Origin: JALHSV01 sp964553535
Lineage (GTDB): Bacteria > Nitrospirota > Thermodesulfovibrionia > Thermodesulfovibrionales > SM23-35
Length of the DNA stretch: 12,444 bases
Assembly (NCBI GenBank): GCA_964553535.1
Contig: CAZKLK010000043.1
Span: forward strand, 1-12,444
Reading direction: 5' to 3'
Part shown: positions 1 to 6,164 of the stretch, in pieces
Layout: each line of letters begins with the position of its first letter
Position numbering within the stretch: position 1 is the stretch's first letter
The notes under the pieces: model-generated
Database searches by the model: none
Seen by the model: the letters and a program-made list of their open reading frames with translations, nothing else
What the model was told of the DNA's origin: nothing
Program-made: the position numbers and the translations under genes

Positions 1-15
1 CCGGGTCAGGCCCGG
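1..15. repeat. Short palindrome at the window edge
   Basis: Arms CCGGG and CCCGG flank the 5-nt loop TCAGG, and the following bases read GAATGACA. This resembles the tail of the common intergenic hairpin repeats of the '...CGGGAATGACA' type found in many bacterial genomes. It is cut by the window start, so its full extent cannot be seen. Confidence 0.35.
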
Positions 16-34
16 AATGACAAACAATAAACCT

Positions 35-59
35 CCCCGCCGCAGAGACTGCGGGCTAT
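35..59. repeat. Palindromic intergenic element, decayed copy A
   Basis: This 25-nt stretch matches the element at 118-142 at 23 of 25 positions, in the same orientation. Both start CCCCGCCGCAGAGAC and end in TAT. The two substitutions (T at 50, C at 56) break two pairs of the 8-bp stem that copy B forms. An alternative 6-bp stem, CCGCAG (40-45) with CTGCGG (49-54), is still possible. It looks like a diverged copy of a dispersed intergenic repeat. Confidence 0.6.
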
Positions 60-89
60 CGTTAGGAAATAATTCATCACTAACCCCCA

Positions 90-109
90 AACCCCCTTCA
101 AAGGGGGTT
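90..109. repeat. Palindrome with C5/G5 arms
   Basis: Arms AACCCCC (90-96) and GGGGGTT (103-109) pair perfectly around TTCAAA, whose outer TT and AA could extend the stem to 9 bp. No T tract follows, so it is not a convincing terminator for the plus strand. It lies between two copies of another hairpin element and is probably another dispersed intergenic repeat. Confidence 0.5.
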
Positions 110-117
110 CAAGGAAT

Positions 118-150
118 CCCCGCCGCAGAGACGGCGGGGTATATAATTTC
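118..150. repeat. Palindromic intergenic element, intact copy B, ending in a TATAAT hexamer
   Basis: Perfect 8-bp arms CCCCGCCG (118-125) and CGGCGGGG (132-139) enclose the loop CAGAGA and are followed by TATATAATTTC. The 3' part, GGCGGGGTATA..AATTT, recurs at the other end of the window (12382-12396). The exit flank contains TATAAT (142-147), a perfect sigma-70 -10 hexamer. The bases 17 nt further upstream fall inside the GC-rich stem and give no -35, so promoter function for the downstream gene is only a possibility. Confidence 0.6.
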
Positions 151-252
151 AATAAAAATAAAAGAATGAACAATTCCTATCCGCAAGGTTCCCAGAAGAG
201 GCGTAAAAATAACATCGAGTATTTAGCGTATTCTTATCGAAAGGAGCAGGCG

Positions 253-489
253 ATGCCAATTTACGAGTTCCGATGCCTCAAATGCAACAAGGTTTTTGAG
301 CTTCTCAAGCTGAAGAAGGAAGACGAAACGCTGAGCATGAAGTGCCCGAAGTGCAGTTCCCCTGAAATAGAAAGAGTTCTCAGCACCATCAATATCGGCA
401 CTTCAGTCCGTGGCAGAAAGACGAAGACTACGATGAAGAGCTGCAGCAGCGGATCCTGCGGTACGATAGAAGTCCCCGGAAGGAAATGA
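253..489 (+). CDS. FmdB-family zinc ribbon protein
   Basis: A 78-residue protein starting MPIYEFRC, the standard opening of the FmdB/CxxC_CxxC_SSSS zinc ribbon family. Two CxxC pairs (C8/C11 and C31/C34) should bind one zinc ion or a similar metal. The tail (about residues 58-78) is basic and then Ser/Cys/Gly-rich, with two more cysteines in SCSSGSCG. The start at 253 is chosen because it sits 6 nt after AAGGAG (241-246) and gives the family N-terminus; the upstream ATG at 166 would add 29 residues unlike the family. The stop overlaps the next start as ATGA, so it is translationally coupled to dsrN. The family was first named as a regulator of amidase/formamidase genes, but its biochemical role is poorly defined. 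Family assignment is firm; the function is unknown. Confidence 0.85.
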   Translation: MPIYEFRCLKCNKVFELLKLKKEDETLSMKCPKCSSPEIERVLSTINIGTSVRGRKTKTTMKSCSSGSCGTIEVPGRK

Positions 490-1871
490 TATCTTGCCCG
501 AGGCTTACAATCGCAGGACTTGGCGGCGATACCGGCAAAACCGCCATAAGCGTCGGATTATGCCGTTTTTTGCGCGATAAAGGCCACCGGGTTACCCCCT
601 TTAAAAAAGGGCCTGATTATATTGACATGGAATGGCTGAGCCGTGCGGCAGGCCATCCCTGTTACAACGTGGATCTCTTCCTGATGAGCAAGGAACAGGC
701 GCTTTCGTCATTCTCTATGCACACGCGGGATGCCGATATCGCTGTCATCGAAGGGAATCGAGGCCTCTATGACGGGATGGACGCTGAAGGCAGCGTGAGC
801 ACCGCTGAAATAGCAAAGCTGCTTTCGTCACCGGTTATTATTATAGTCGACTGCACCAAGGTCACACGGACGGTTGCCGCTTTAGTGCTGGGATGCCAGA
901 CGCTGGATTCACAGGTTCCCATAAAGGGAGTGATACTTAACAGACTGGCTGGTTCCCGCCATGAAACAGTAATCCGCAAAAGCATCGAGCATTACTGCGG
1001 TATTCCGGTTGTCGGATCTGTACCGAAACTGAAAGACATACAGTTTCCGGGAAGGCATCTCGGTCTGGTTCCTCCTCAGGAACACTCCGCGTATGAAGAT
1101 GCCCTCCGCAATTCATCCGTGACCATAGGGAAATATGTGGAAATGGACCGGATCTGGGATATCGCCCGAAATGCGCGACCGGTGAATTTCCCTGACTGCG
1201 GAAGTTTTCAATATGGTGAAAAGAGAGTGAATATCGGCGTTATCCGCGATGCCGCATTTCAGTTCTATTATCCGGAGAATTTGGATGCCTTAAAAAGGGC
1301 GGGGGCGAATCTTATTGAATTCAGCGCCCTTACAGATGTCCTGCCGCGTCCGCTTGACGCGCTTTACATAGGCGGCGGGTTCCCTGAAACGCATGCCTCA
1401 GCCCTGTCGGAAAATGCGCGTCTCAGGCATGAGATAAAAGTTGCCGCTGAAAGAGGGCTTCCGATATACGCGGAGTGCGGTGGCCTCATGTATCTTTCAA
1501 GGGAATTGGCATGGGATGGTAAGATATACCCGATGGCGGGCGTCCTGCCTGCCGATATAGTTGTAAGCAAAAAACCCCGGGGGCATGGATACACTATTTT
1601 GGAGGTGACAACCCCTAATCCTTTTTTTGCAACCGGAAAAACTTTCCATGGACATGAATTCCATTATTCCTATGTTCACTCGATGGATGAAACCGTTCAG
1701 TGTCACTTCGCTTTTAAGGTGCTGAAAGGAGAGGGCATAATGAAAGGGATGGAAGGGGTCTGCTGCGGGAATGTCCTTGCGACATATTCTCATTTGCACG
1801 CAACGGGAACCCCGGAATGGGTTCAGGGGATGGTGAAGGCGGCAAGCTCATATAAAGAAACTTATTATTAA
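486..1871 (+). CDS. dsrN: CbiA/CobB-family amidase, probable siroheme amidase DsrN
   Basis: The 461 residues match the two-domain layout and usual length of CbiA-type a,c-diamide synthases. The N-terminal half is a P-loop ATPase of the dethiobiotin-synthetase type, with GGDTGKT at residues 13-19 and the acidic stretch VIEGNRGLYDGMD near 87-99. The C-terminal half is a class I glutamine amidotransferase domain, with nucleophile C331 in YAECGGLMYL and the late histidines H436/H438 in YSHLHATG. The family transfers glutamine-derived ammonia to tetrapyrrole carboxylates using ATP. Beside dsrC and dsrMKJOP the expected role is DsrN, which converts siroheme to the amidated form used by DsrAB; this is inferred from context. 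No other cobalamin-synthesis gene is near, which argues against a housekeeping cobB, though that is not excluded. The ATG at 486 follows a purine-rich GGAAGGAA and overlaps the fmdB-like stop. The P-loop has D15-T16 where relatives often have a Ser/Gly pair. Confidence 0.88.
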   Translation: MISCPRLTIAGLGGDTGKTAISVGLCRFLRDKGHRVTPFKKGPDYIDMEWLSRAAGHPCYNVDLFLMSKEQALSSFSMHTRDADIAVIEGNRGLYDGMDAEGSVSTAEIAKLLSSPVIIIVDCTKVTRTVAALVLGCQTLDSQVPIKGVILNRLAGSRHETVIRKSIEHYCGIPVVGSVPKLKDIQFPGRHLGLVPPQEHSAYEDALRNSSVTIGKYVEMDRIWDIARNARPVNFPDCGSFQYGEKRVNIGVIRDAAFQFYYPENLDALKRAGANLIEFSALTDVLPRPLDALYIGGGFPETHASALSENARLRHEIKVAAERGLPIYAECGGLMYLSRELAWDGKIYPMAGVLPADIVVSKKPRGHGYTILEVTTPNPFFATGKTFHGHEFHYSYVHSMDETVQCHFAFKVLKGEGIMKGMEGVCCGNVLATYSHLHATGTPEWVQGMVKAASSYKETYY

Positions 1872-1904
1872 ATTAGTTTTTTTTATTTGATTATTATTGT
1901 CTCT

Positions 1905-1924
1905 TTGTATTACCTTGTATAACC
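1905..1924 (+). promoter_or_regulatory. Tandem 10-bp direct repeat upstream of dsrC
   Basis: TTGTATTACC and TTGTATAACC lie head to tail and differ at one base. The 10-bp period would place both on the same DNA face, as expected for an operator bound by a dimer. The site lies in the AT-rich gap after dsrN, about 140 nt before dsrC. No known regulator motif is recognised, and chance is possible in sequence this AT-rich. Confidence 0.25.
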
Positions 1925-1961
1925 CTGTCGAGAAACATCTGTCGTGTTATCATCGCGTCGA

Positions 1962-1991
1962 TTGAAAGAAGGATTATGCATGTGATAAGAT
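1962..1991 (+). promoter_or_regulatory. Candidate sigma-70 promoter for dsrC
   Basis: TTGAAA (1962-1967) and TAAGAT (1986-1991) are spaced 18 nt and each match the consensus at four or more positions. They lie about 70 nt upstream of dsrC, in the only sizeable gap before it. The dsrC terminator implies an independent unit, which needs a promoter here, but the hexamers are imperfect. Confidence 0.3.
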
Positions 1992-2062
1992 AAGCAGCCT
2001 GAGATGCACAGGAATGGGTTTGAATCGAATCAACTACATTTCAAAAGAAGGAGGACTGGACA

Positions 2063-2398
2063 ATGCCACATTTGGAGTTTGAAGGAGGACAGTACGAGGT
2101 TGATGAGGATGGGTACCTTGTCGACTGGCAGTTATGGAAGGAAGGAATGGCTGAGGTTATGGCGAAGCAGGACGGATTAGCGCTTACCGGCGAGCACTGG
2201 GAAATTATAAAGTTTTTGAGAGAATATTTCATGAAGTTCCAGATTGCGCCGATGATCAAGATCCTCGTGAAGGAAATCGGCAAGGCAATGGGTCCTGAAA
2301 AAGGAAATACCAAGTACCTGTATGAGCTCTTCCCGGCAGGTCCTGCAAAGCAGGCGTGCAGATATGCCGGACTTCCCAAGCCGACAGGCTGCGTGTAA
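2063..2398 (+). CDS. dsrC: DsrC, sulfur-carrier protein of dissimilatory sulfite reduction
   Basis: A 111-residue cytoplasmic protein of the DsrC/TusE family with both redox cysteines, C99 and penultimate C110, on the flexible C-terminal arm (GPAKQACRYAG...PTGCV). Having both, ten residues apart, marks true DsrC rather than TusE-like forms that lack one. DsrAB loads sulfite-derived sulfur on this arm as a trisulfide, which the DsrMKJOP complex is proposed to reduce. The body also shows family features such as the ALTGEHWEIIKFLREYF segment (about residues 40-56). Translation starts at the ATG 8 nt after AAGGAGG (2048-2054). It stands alone: 191 nt follow dsrN, and a strong terminator separates it from the dsrMKJOP operon, so it may be expressed at a different and probably higher level. 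Identification is firm. Confidence 0.97.
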   Translation: MPHLEFEGGQYEVDEDGYLVDWQLWKEGMAEVMAKQDGLALTGEHWEIIKFLREYFMKFQIAPMIKILVKEIGKAMGPEKGNTKYLYELFPAGPAKQACRYAGLPKPTGCV

Positions 2399-2410
2399 TA
2401 GAGCGATTTG

Positions 2411-2470
2411 GAAGAGCAAGAAGCCGGGGTTTTCGCGTTCATAACTTCTTGCTCTTCACGGTTCTTTTTT
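2411..2470 (+). terminator. Intrinsic terminator after dsrC
   Basis: A perfect 13-bp stem, GAAGAGCAAGAAG (2411-2423) with CTTCTTGCTCTTC (2445-2457), closes a 21-nt loop and is followed after ACGG by TTCTTTTTT (2462-2470). It begins 12 nt after the dsrC stop, so dsrC transcription should largely end here. The long loop is somewhat unusual. Confidence 0.85.
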
Positions 2471-2584
2471 GTTTGCTGATTCGGCTACCGGGCGGCATTG
2501 GAAGCGTGATTATTATGTTGAACATTGAATAAACTTGGGCAGAAATCAGCGGATTAAGAGAGCAAGGAGAAGAGCACACCGCAT

Positions 2585-3148
2585 ATGAACCTTGGGGTAA
2601 TTCTGGAGGAAAAGAAATCTTCCATTGTAAAAAGATGGGTTCATGCAGTATTTGAGAATTATCCTGCTGACGGTTCAAATTTTATTCAAAGACAACAAGA
2701 CCCGTTTCTGAATCCGGTAGGACATACCATATCGGAAGGAATACAAAATTTCTTTGATGAATTTCTGCAGGACCCCGCTTCCGAGAAAATTTTCCCCATC
2801 CTGAACGACATCATCAAAATCAAAGCCGTACAGGATTTCAGTCCGTCGAGAGCTGTTTCATTCCTCTTCCTCCTTAAAAAAGTGGTCAGGGAAAAAGCAG
2901 GCGGTGAAATCAGGAGGCATAATCTATCGGACGAATTGGATGAATTTGAGACACAAATAGACAAGCTCATTCTTCTCTCCTTCGATATTTACATGAAATG
3001 CCGGGAGAGAATTTATGAAATTAAAGCAGATGAAGTGAGGAGGATGACTTTCAGGCTTCTGCAGAAGGCAAATCTCATTTGTGATGTTCAGGAGGAAGGG
3101 TCATCTCCCGCAGAAGGACCAGTATTAACTCATAAAATAAAGGGGTAA
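2585..3148 (+). CDS. Stand-alone RsbRD N-terminal-domain protein
   Basis: This 187-residue, mostly helical protein matches the RsbRD N-terminal domain (PF14361 type), a non-heme-globin-like sensor module known from stressosome co-antagonists. Hallmarks are ILEEKKSSIVKRWVHAVFENYP (split here as ILEEKKSSIV, residues 6-15, then KRWVHAVFENYP, 16-27) and AVQDFSPSRAVSFLFLLKKV at 81-100. There is no C-terminal STAS domain and no signal peptide or membrane segment, so it is a cytoplasmic sensor-like domain without its usual output. AAGGAG (2564-2569) precedes the ATG by 15 nt, a long spacing that may give weak translation. The stop is 4 nt before dsrM, whose ribosome binding site overlaps this gene's end, so it is the first gene of the dsrMKJOP operon. 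Similar genes occur beside dsr loci of other sulfate reducers. The ligand and role are unknown; sensing redox or sulfur state is a guess. Confidence 0.8.
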   Translation: MNLGVILEEKKSSIVKRWVHAVFENYPADGSNFIQRQQDPFLNPVGHTISEGIQNFFDEFLQDPASEKIFPILNDIIKIKAVQDFSPSRAVSFLFLLKKVVREKAGGEIRRHNLSDELDEFETQIDKLILLSFDIYMKCRERIYEIKADEVRRMTFRLLQKANLICDVQEEGSSPAEGPVLTHKIKG

Positions 3149-3152
3149 CAAT

Positions 3153-4145
3153 ATGGGACTTTTGTTTTCGTTCTTCGCGGTGGTAGCTCTTATTGCGGTT
3201 GTTTTTATCGGGGTGAACGGGGCAAACCTCCATTATCTGTTCGGCGTGATAATTCCATTCGCGGCATTCCTGATTTTTATCGCCGGGATAATATATCGCG
3301 TCTTACAGTGGGGGAAGGTTCCCGTCCCTTTCCGCATTCCGACAACCGCGGGCCAGGAAAAATCTTTTCCATGGATTAAAGCCAACAGTATCGATAATCC
3401 GTCTTCAGGGGTCGGAGTCGCGGTGCGTATGGCCATGGAAATACTGTTGTTCCGCTCCCTGTTCAGAAACACCCGGGCGGAACTGCGGGACGGGCCGAAT
3501 CTCTCCTATGCATCTTCAAAATGGCTATGGCTGGGCGCCCTCGCTTTTCATTACACTTTCCTTGTAATTCTCATCAGGCATTTGCGGTTTTTCTTCGAAC
3601 CGGTGCCCTGGGTAATCAATATTATCGAGTCCCTTGATGGTTTCTTCCAGGTTGGAGCGCCGATTGTCTACATTACGGATTTGATATTCATCGGCGCTGT
3701 GGTATTTCTCTTTCTGAGGAGGGTGGTTATACCGCAGGTTCGTTACATATCCCTTGCCGCTGACTATTTCCCGCTTTTCCTCATCGCCGGTATCGGGATA
3801 ACAGGGGTATTAATGCGGTATTTTTTGAAAACAGACGTTGTCGGCATTAAAGAATTGGCGATGGGATGGATTACATTAAATCCGGTTGTTCCCGCGGGAA
3901 TCAACATCATTTTCTTTATTCACCTGTTTCTGGTTTGTTCGCTCTTAGCGTACTTCCCGATGAGCAAACTCATGCATATGGCGGGAGTTTTCTTAAGCCC
4001 TACGAGAAATCTTGCCAATAACAACAGGGCGGAGATGCATGTAAATCCCTGGAATTATCCGGTAAAGGTTCACACCTATGCCGAATATGAAGATGATTAC
4101 AGAGACAAAATGAAATCAGTTGGACTACCGGTGGAAAAGGAGTAA
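3153..4145 (+). CDS. dsrM: DsrM, heme b membrane subunit of the DsrMKJOP complex
   Basis: A 330-residue integral membrane protein with about six hydrophobic spans, near residues 3-22, 30-50, 124-146, 171-191, 205-224 and 248-270. It belongs to the NarI-like family that carries two b hemes and exchanges electrons with menaquinone. Candidate heme ligands are H133 and H143 (FHYTFLVILIRH) and H257 and H275 (FFIHLF, MSKLMHMAG). In the complex it joins the quinone pool to the cytoplasmic Fe-S protein DsrK. The ATG is 7 nt after AAAGGGG (3139-3145), which overlaps the upstream stop, and dsrK starts 2 nt after this stop, so all are co-translated. Its length and the C-terminal hydrophilic tail fit the DsrM family. 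Assignment is firm from sequence and from the following four genes. Confidence 0.95.
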   Translation: MGLLFSFFAVVALIAVVFIGVNGANLHYLFGVIIPFAAFLIFIAGIIYRVLQWGKVPVPFRIPTTAGQEKSFPWIKANSIDNPSSGVGVAVRMAMEILLFRSLFRNTRAELRDGPNLSYASSKWLWLGALAFHYTFLVILIRHLRFFFEPVPWVINIIESLDGFFQVGAPIVYITDLIFIGAVVFLFLRRVVIPQVRYISLAADYFPLFLIAGIGITGVLMRYFLKTDVVGIKELAMGWITLNPVVPAGINIIFFIHLFLVCSLLAYFPMSKLMHMAGVFLSPTRNLANNNRAEMHVNPWNYPVKVHTYAEYEDDYRDKMKSVGLPVEKE

Positions 4146-4147
4146 TT

Positions 4148-5752
4148 ATGGCAAATCCAAAACCAGAAGAACTTGCAAAAATTGATTACCAGCCTCCTAA
4201 GACAGGGTGGATGGATACCCCCACGGTCTTTAAGCCCGGGATATTTCTTCACGGCAATAAAGCAAAATCCCTTGAGACTGTGGGCATGCCGAATCCGAGG
4301 GCATGGTCCGTAAAAGACGAAGACTGGAAACTTCCGCCGAACTGGCAGGAGATATTTATCGAAGGTTTGCGGGAGAGGGTGAACAAGTACCGCACCTTCC
4401 GGCTTTTTCTGGAAATCTGCGTGCGCTGCGGCGCCTGCGCCGACAAATGCCATTTTTATATCGGCGGCGGCGACCCCAAAAATATGCCTGTGCTCAGGGC
4501 GGAGCTCCTGCGGTCGGTCTATAGGAAATATTGCACGACGTCGGGCAAAATTATGGGCAAGGTGGCGGGGGCCCGGGAACTTACGACGGATGTCCTAAAA
4601 GAAATCTGGTATTACGCATACCAGTGCACTGAATGCCGCCGATGCTCTCTCTTTTGCCCGTACGGGATTGATACCGCTGAGATTACGATCTTGGCGAGAG
4701 AATTGCTCAATCTGCTCGGATTGAACGTCGAGTGGATCGCGGGCCCTGTTGCGAATTGCTGGAAGATGGGCAATCACCTTGGCCTCCAGCCCCACACAAT
4801 TAGAGACTCGTTTGATATGTTCTGCGATGATCTTGAGACCATTGCCGGCATCAGGGTAAATCCGAGCTTTAACCGGAAAGGAGCCGAGATTCTTGTGGTT
4901 GTGCCGTCGGGAGATTTCTTCGCGGATCCCGGCACTTATACGACTATGGGCGAACTCCTGCTTTTTCACGAGCTGGGACTCGATTATACATGGAGCACGT
5001 TTGCCTCCGAAGGCGGCAATTTTGGTTTCTTCACTGCGAATGAAATGGCGAAAAGGTTGCACGCCAAAATATATGAAGAAGCAAAGAGACTGAAAGTCAA
5101 ATGGATAATTGGCGGCGAATGCGGTCACATGTGGCGGGTATGGCACCAGTACCATAACACATGGTTCGGCCCAGTGGACTTTCTCGAAGAACCTGTTTCC
5201 CCGATAACCGGAACGAGGTTTGAGAATGCGAAGTCAAATAAGACTGTCCATATCTGCGAGTTTACGGCTGATTTGATTAAACACGGAAAGCTGAATCTTG
5301 ACAAGAGCAGGAACGACAACCTCGTTGTGACCTATCATGATTCATGCAATACATCCAGAGGCATGGGCTTTTTTGAGGAGCCCAGGTATATTATCAACAG
5401 CGTATGCAATAACTTCTATGAAATGCCGCCGCAGACGATCAGGGAACAGACTTTCTGCTGTGGAAGCGGCTCAGGCCTGAACGCATCGGAAAATATGGAG
5501 TCAAGGCTGCGCGGAGGTCTGCCGCGGGCTAATGCCGTCAAGCATGTAGCGCAGAAGTATGGAGTCAATACGCTTGCCTGTATCTGCGCTATTGACAGAG
5601 CGGCTCTCACTACCTCGGTTGATTACTGGGTGCCCGGCACCCGCGTTGCCGGCGTGCACGAGATGGTCGGCAATGCTCTGGTTATGAAGGGAGAGAAAAA
5701 ACGAACAACAAACCTGCGCGGTGATCCTCTCCCGGGAATGGAGGGTGAATAA
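4148..5752 (+). CDS. dsrK: DsrK, HdrD-like iron-sulfur subunit
   Basis: A 534-residue cytoplasmic protein related to HdrD of heterodisulfide reductase. Two [4Fe-4S] motifs are clear: C91-C94-C97-C101 (CVRCGACADKC) and C160-C163-C166-C170 (CTECRRCSLFCP). The C-terminal half has one well-formed cysteine-rich CCG domain: C400 in YHDSC, CCG at 437-439, and C478/C480 in ACIC. This domain should hold the special catalytic cluster thought to reduce the DsrC trisulfide. An earlier ECGH (C325) is a remnant of, or partner to, a second such domain. The last cysteine pair is CxC rather than the CxxC of the textbook HdrB/D signature. The start is 5-6 nt after AAGGAG at the dsrM end, and dsrJ starts 1 nt after this stop. 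No membrane segment is present, so it binds the membrane through DsrM. Confidence 0.96.
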   Translation: MANPKPEELAKIDYQPPKTGWMDTPTVFKPGIFLHGNKAKSLETVGMPNPRAWSVKDEDWKLPPNWQEIFIEGLRERVNKYRTFRLFLEICVRCGACADKCHFYIGGGDPKNMPVLRAELLRSVYRKYCTTSGKIMGKVAGARELTTDVLKEIWYYAYQCTECRRCSLFCPYGIDTAEITILARELLNLLGLNVEWIAGPVANCWKMGNHLGLQPHTIRDSFDMFCDDLETIAGIRVNPSFNRKGAEILVVVPSGDFFADPGTYTTMGELLLFHELGLDYTWSTFASEGGNFGFFTANEMAKRLHAKIYEEAKRLKVKWIIGGECGHMWRVWHQYHNTWFGPVDFLEEPVSPITGTRFENAKSNKTVHICEFTADLIKHGKLNLDKSRNDNLVVTYHDSCNTSRGMGFFEEPRYIINSVCNNFYEMPPQTIREQTFCCGSGSGLNASENMESRLRGGLPRANAVKHVAQKYGVNTLACICAIDRAALTTSVDYWVPGTRVAGVHEMVGNALVMKGEKKRTTNLRGDPLPGMEGE

Positions 5753-5753
5753 C

Positions 5754-6164
5754 ATGTATAACGGAGGAAAGATAATCATTGGAATTCTGATCTTTTTGGG
5801 TCTGGCAATATCCCCCTTCTTGTTGACCGGGGAGAAGGCAACCGCCAAGCCCGATCCGAAGATTGACACGCCTGAAATCCTGAAAATGCCTGAAGCCGAA
5901 AGGAAATGTGTTGAGTCAAAAGATTTCATGAAACGGGAACATATGGTGATGCTGAATGACTGGCGGGACTGGTTTGTTCGTGACGGCTTGACCATTTATA
6001 CGAGCGCGTCCGGCAAAGAACATGCCATGAGCCTTCAGAACACCTGTATGAAGTGTCATTCAAACAAGTCGAAGTTTTGTGATGAATGCCACAATTATTC
6101 CGGGGTAAAGCCTTACTGCTGGGATTGTCATATCGCTCCGGAAGAGAAGGAGACGCAAGGATGA
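5754..6164 (+). CDS. dsrJ: DsrJ, triheme periplasmic cytochrome c
   Basis: A 136-residue protein with one N-terminal membrane span (about residues 7-25), probably an uncleaved signal-anchor, and a periplasmic domain with three CxxCH heme c motifs: C98-H102, C109-H113 and C122-H126. DsrJ is known for mixed heme ligation, including an unusual His/Cys heme. C52 in ERKCVES is the only cysteine outside the heme motifs and is the obvious candidate ligand; M64 or M66 and H63 or H90 are candidates for the others. The ATG at 5754 is chosen because GGAGGG (5740-5745) sits 8 nt upstream and the anchor begins correctly; an in-frame GTG at 5721 would add 11 residues and overlap dsrK. Its stop overlaps the dsrO start as ATGA. 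Within the complex it is the periplasmic electron carrier, with unknown external partner. Confidence 0.94.
   Translation: MYNGGKIIIGILIFLGLAISPFLLTGEKATAKPDPKIDTPEILKMPEAERKCVESKDFMKREHMVMLNDWRDWFVRDGLTIYTSASGKEHAMSLQNTCMKCHSNKSKFCDECHNYSGVKPYCWDCHIAPEEKETQG

Noticed and set aside
1..150. CRISPR array in the repeat-rich start
   Set aside because: Only two related copies occur, they are palindromic and decayed, and there are no regular spacers.
166..252. N-terminal extension of the zinc ribbon protein from the ATG at 166
   Set aside because: The added 29 residues are unlike the family, and the ATG at 253 has AAGGAG at proper spacing and gives the standard MPIYEF start.
2491..2584. Promoter upstream of the RsbRD-domain gene (TTGGAA at 2498 or TATTAT at 2511)
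   Set aside because: A promoter is expected after the dsrC terminator, but no pair of hexamers with acceptable spacing could be found, and no sigma-54 GG/GC pattern fits.
4595..5155. 186-codon open frame on the minus strand inside dsrK
   Set aside because: It lies wholly opposite a well-supported conserved gene and its translation has no recognisable motif.
5721..5753. Upstream GTG start for dsrJ
   Set aside because: It overlaps dsrK and puts charged residues before the signal-anchor; the ATG at 5754 has a clear GGAGGG 8 nt upstream.
6086..6160. Upstream start for dsrO
   Set aside because: It would place 25 residues before the Tat signal and lies inside the dsrJ heme-binding region; the ATG at 6161 has its own ribosome binding site.
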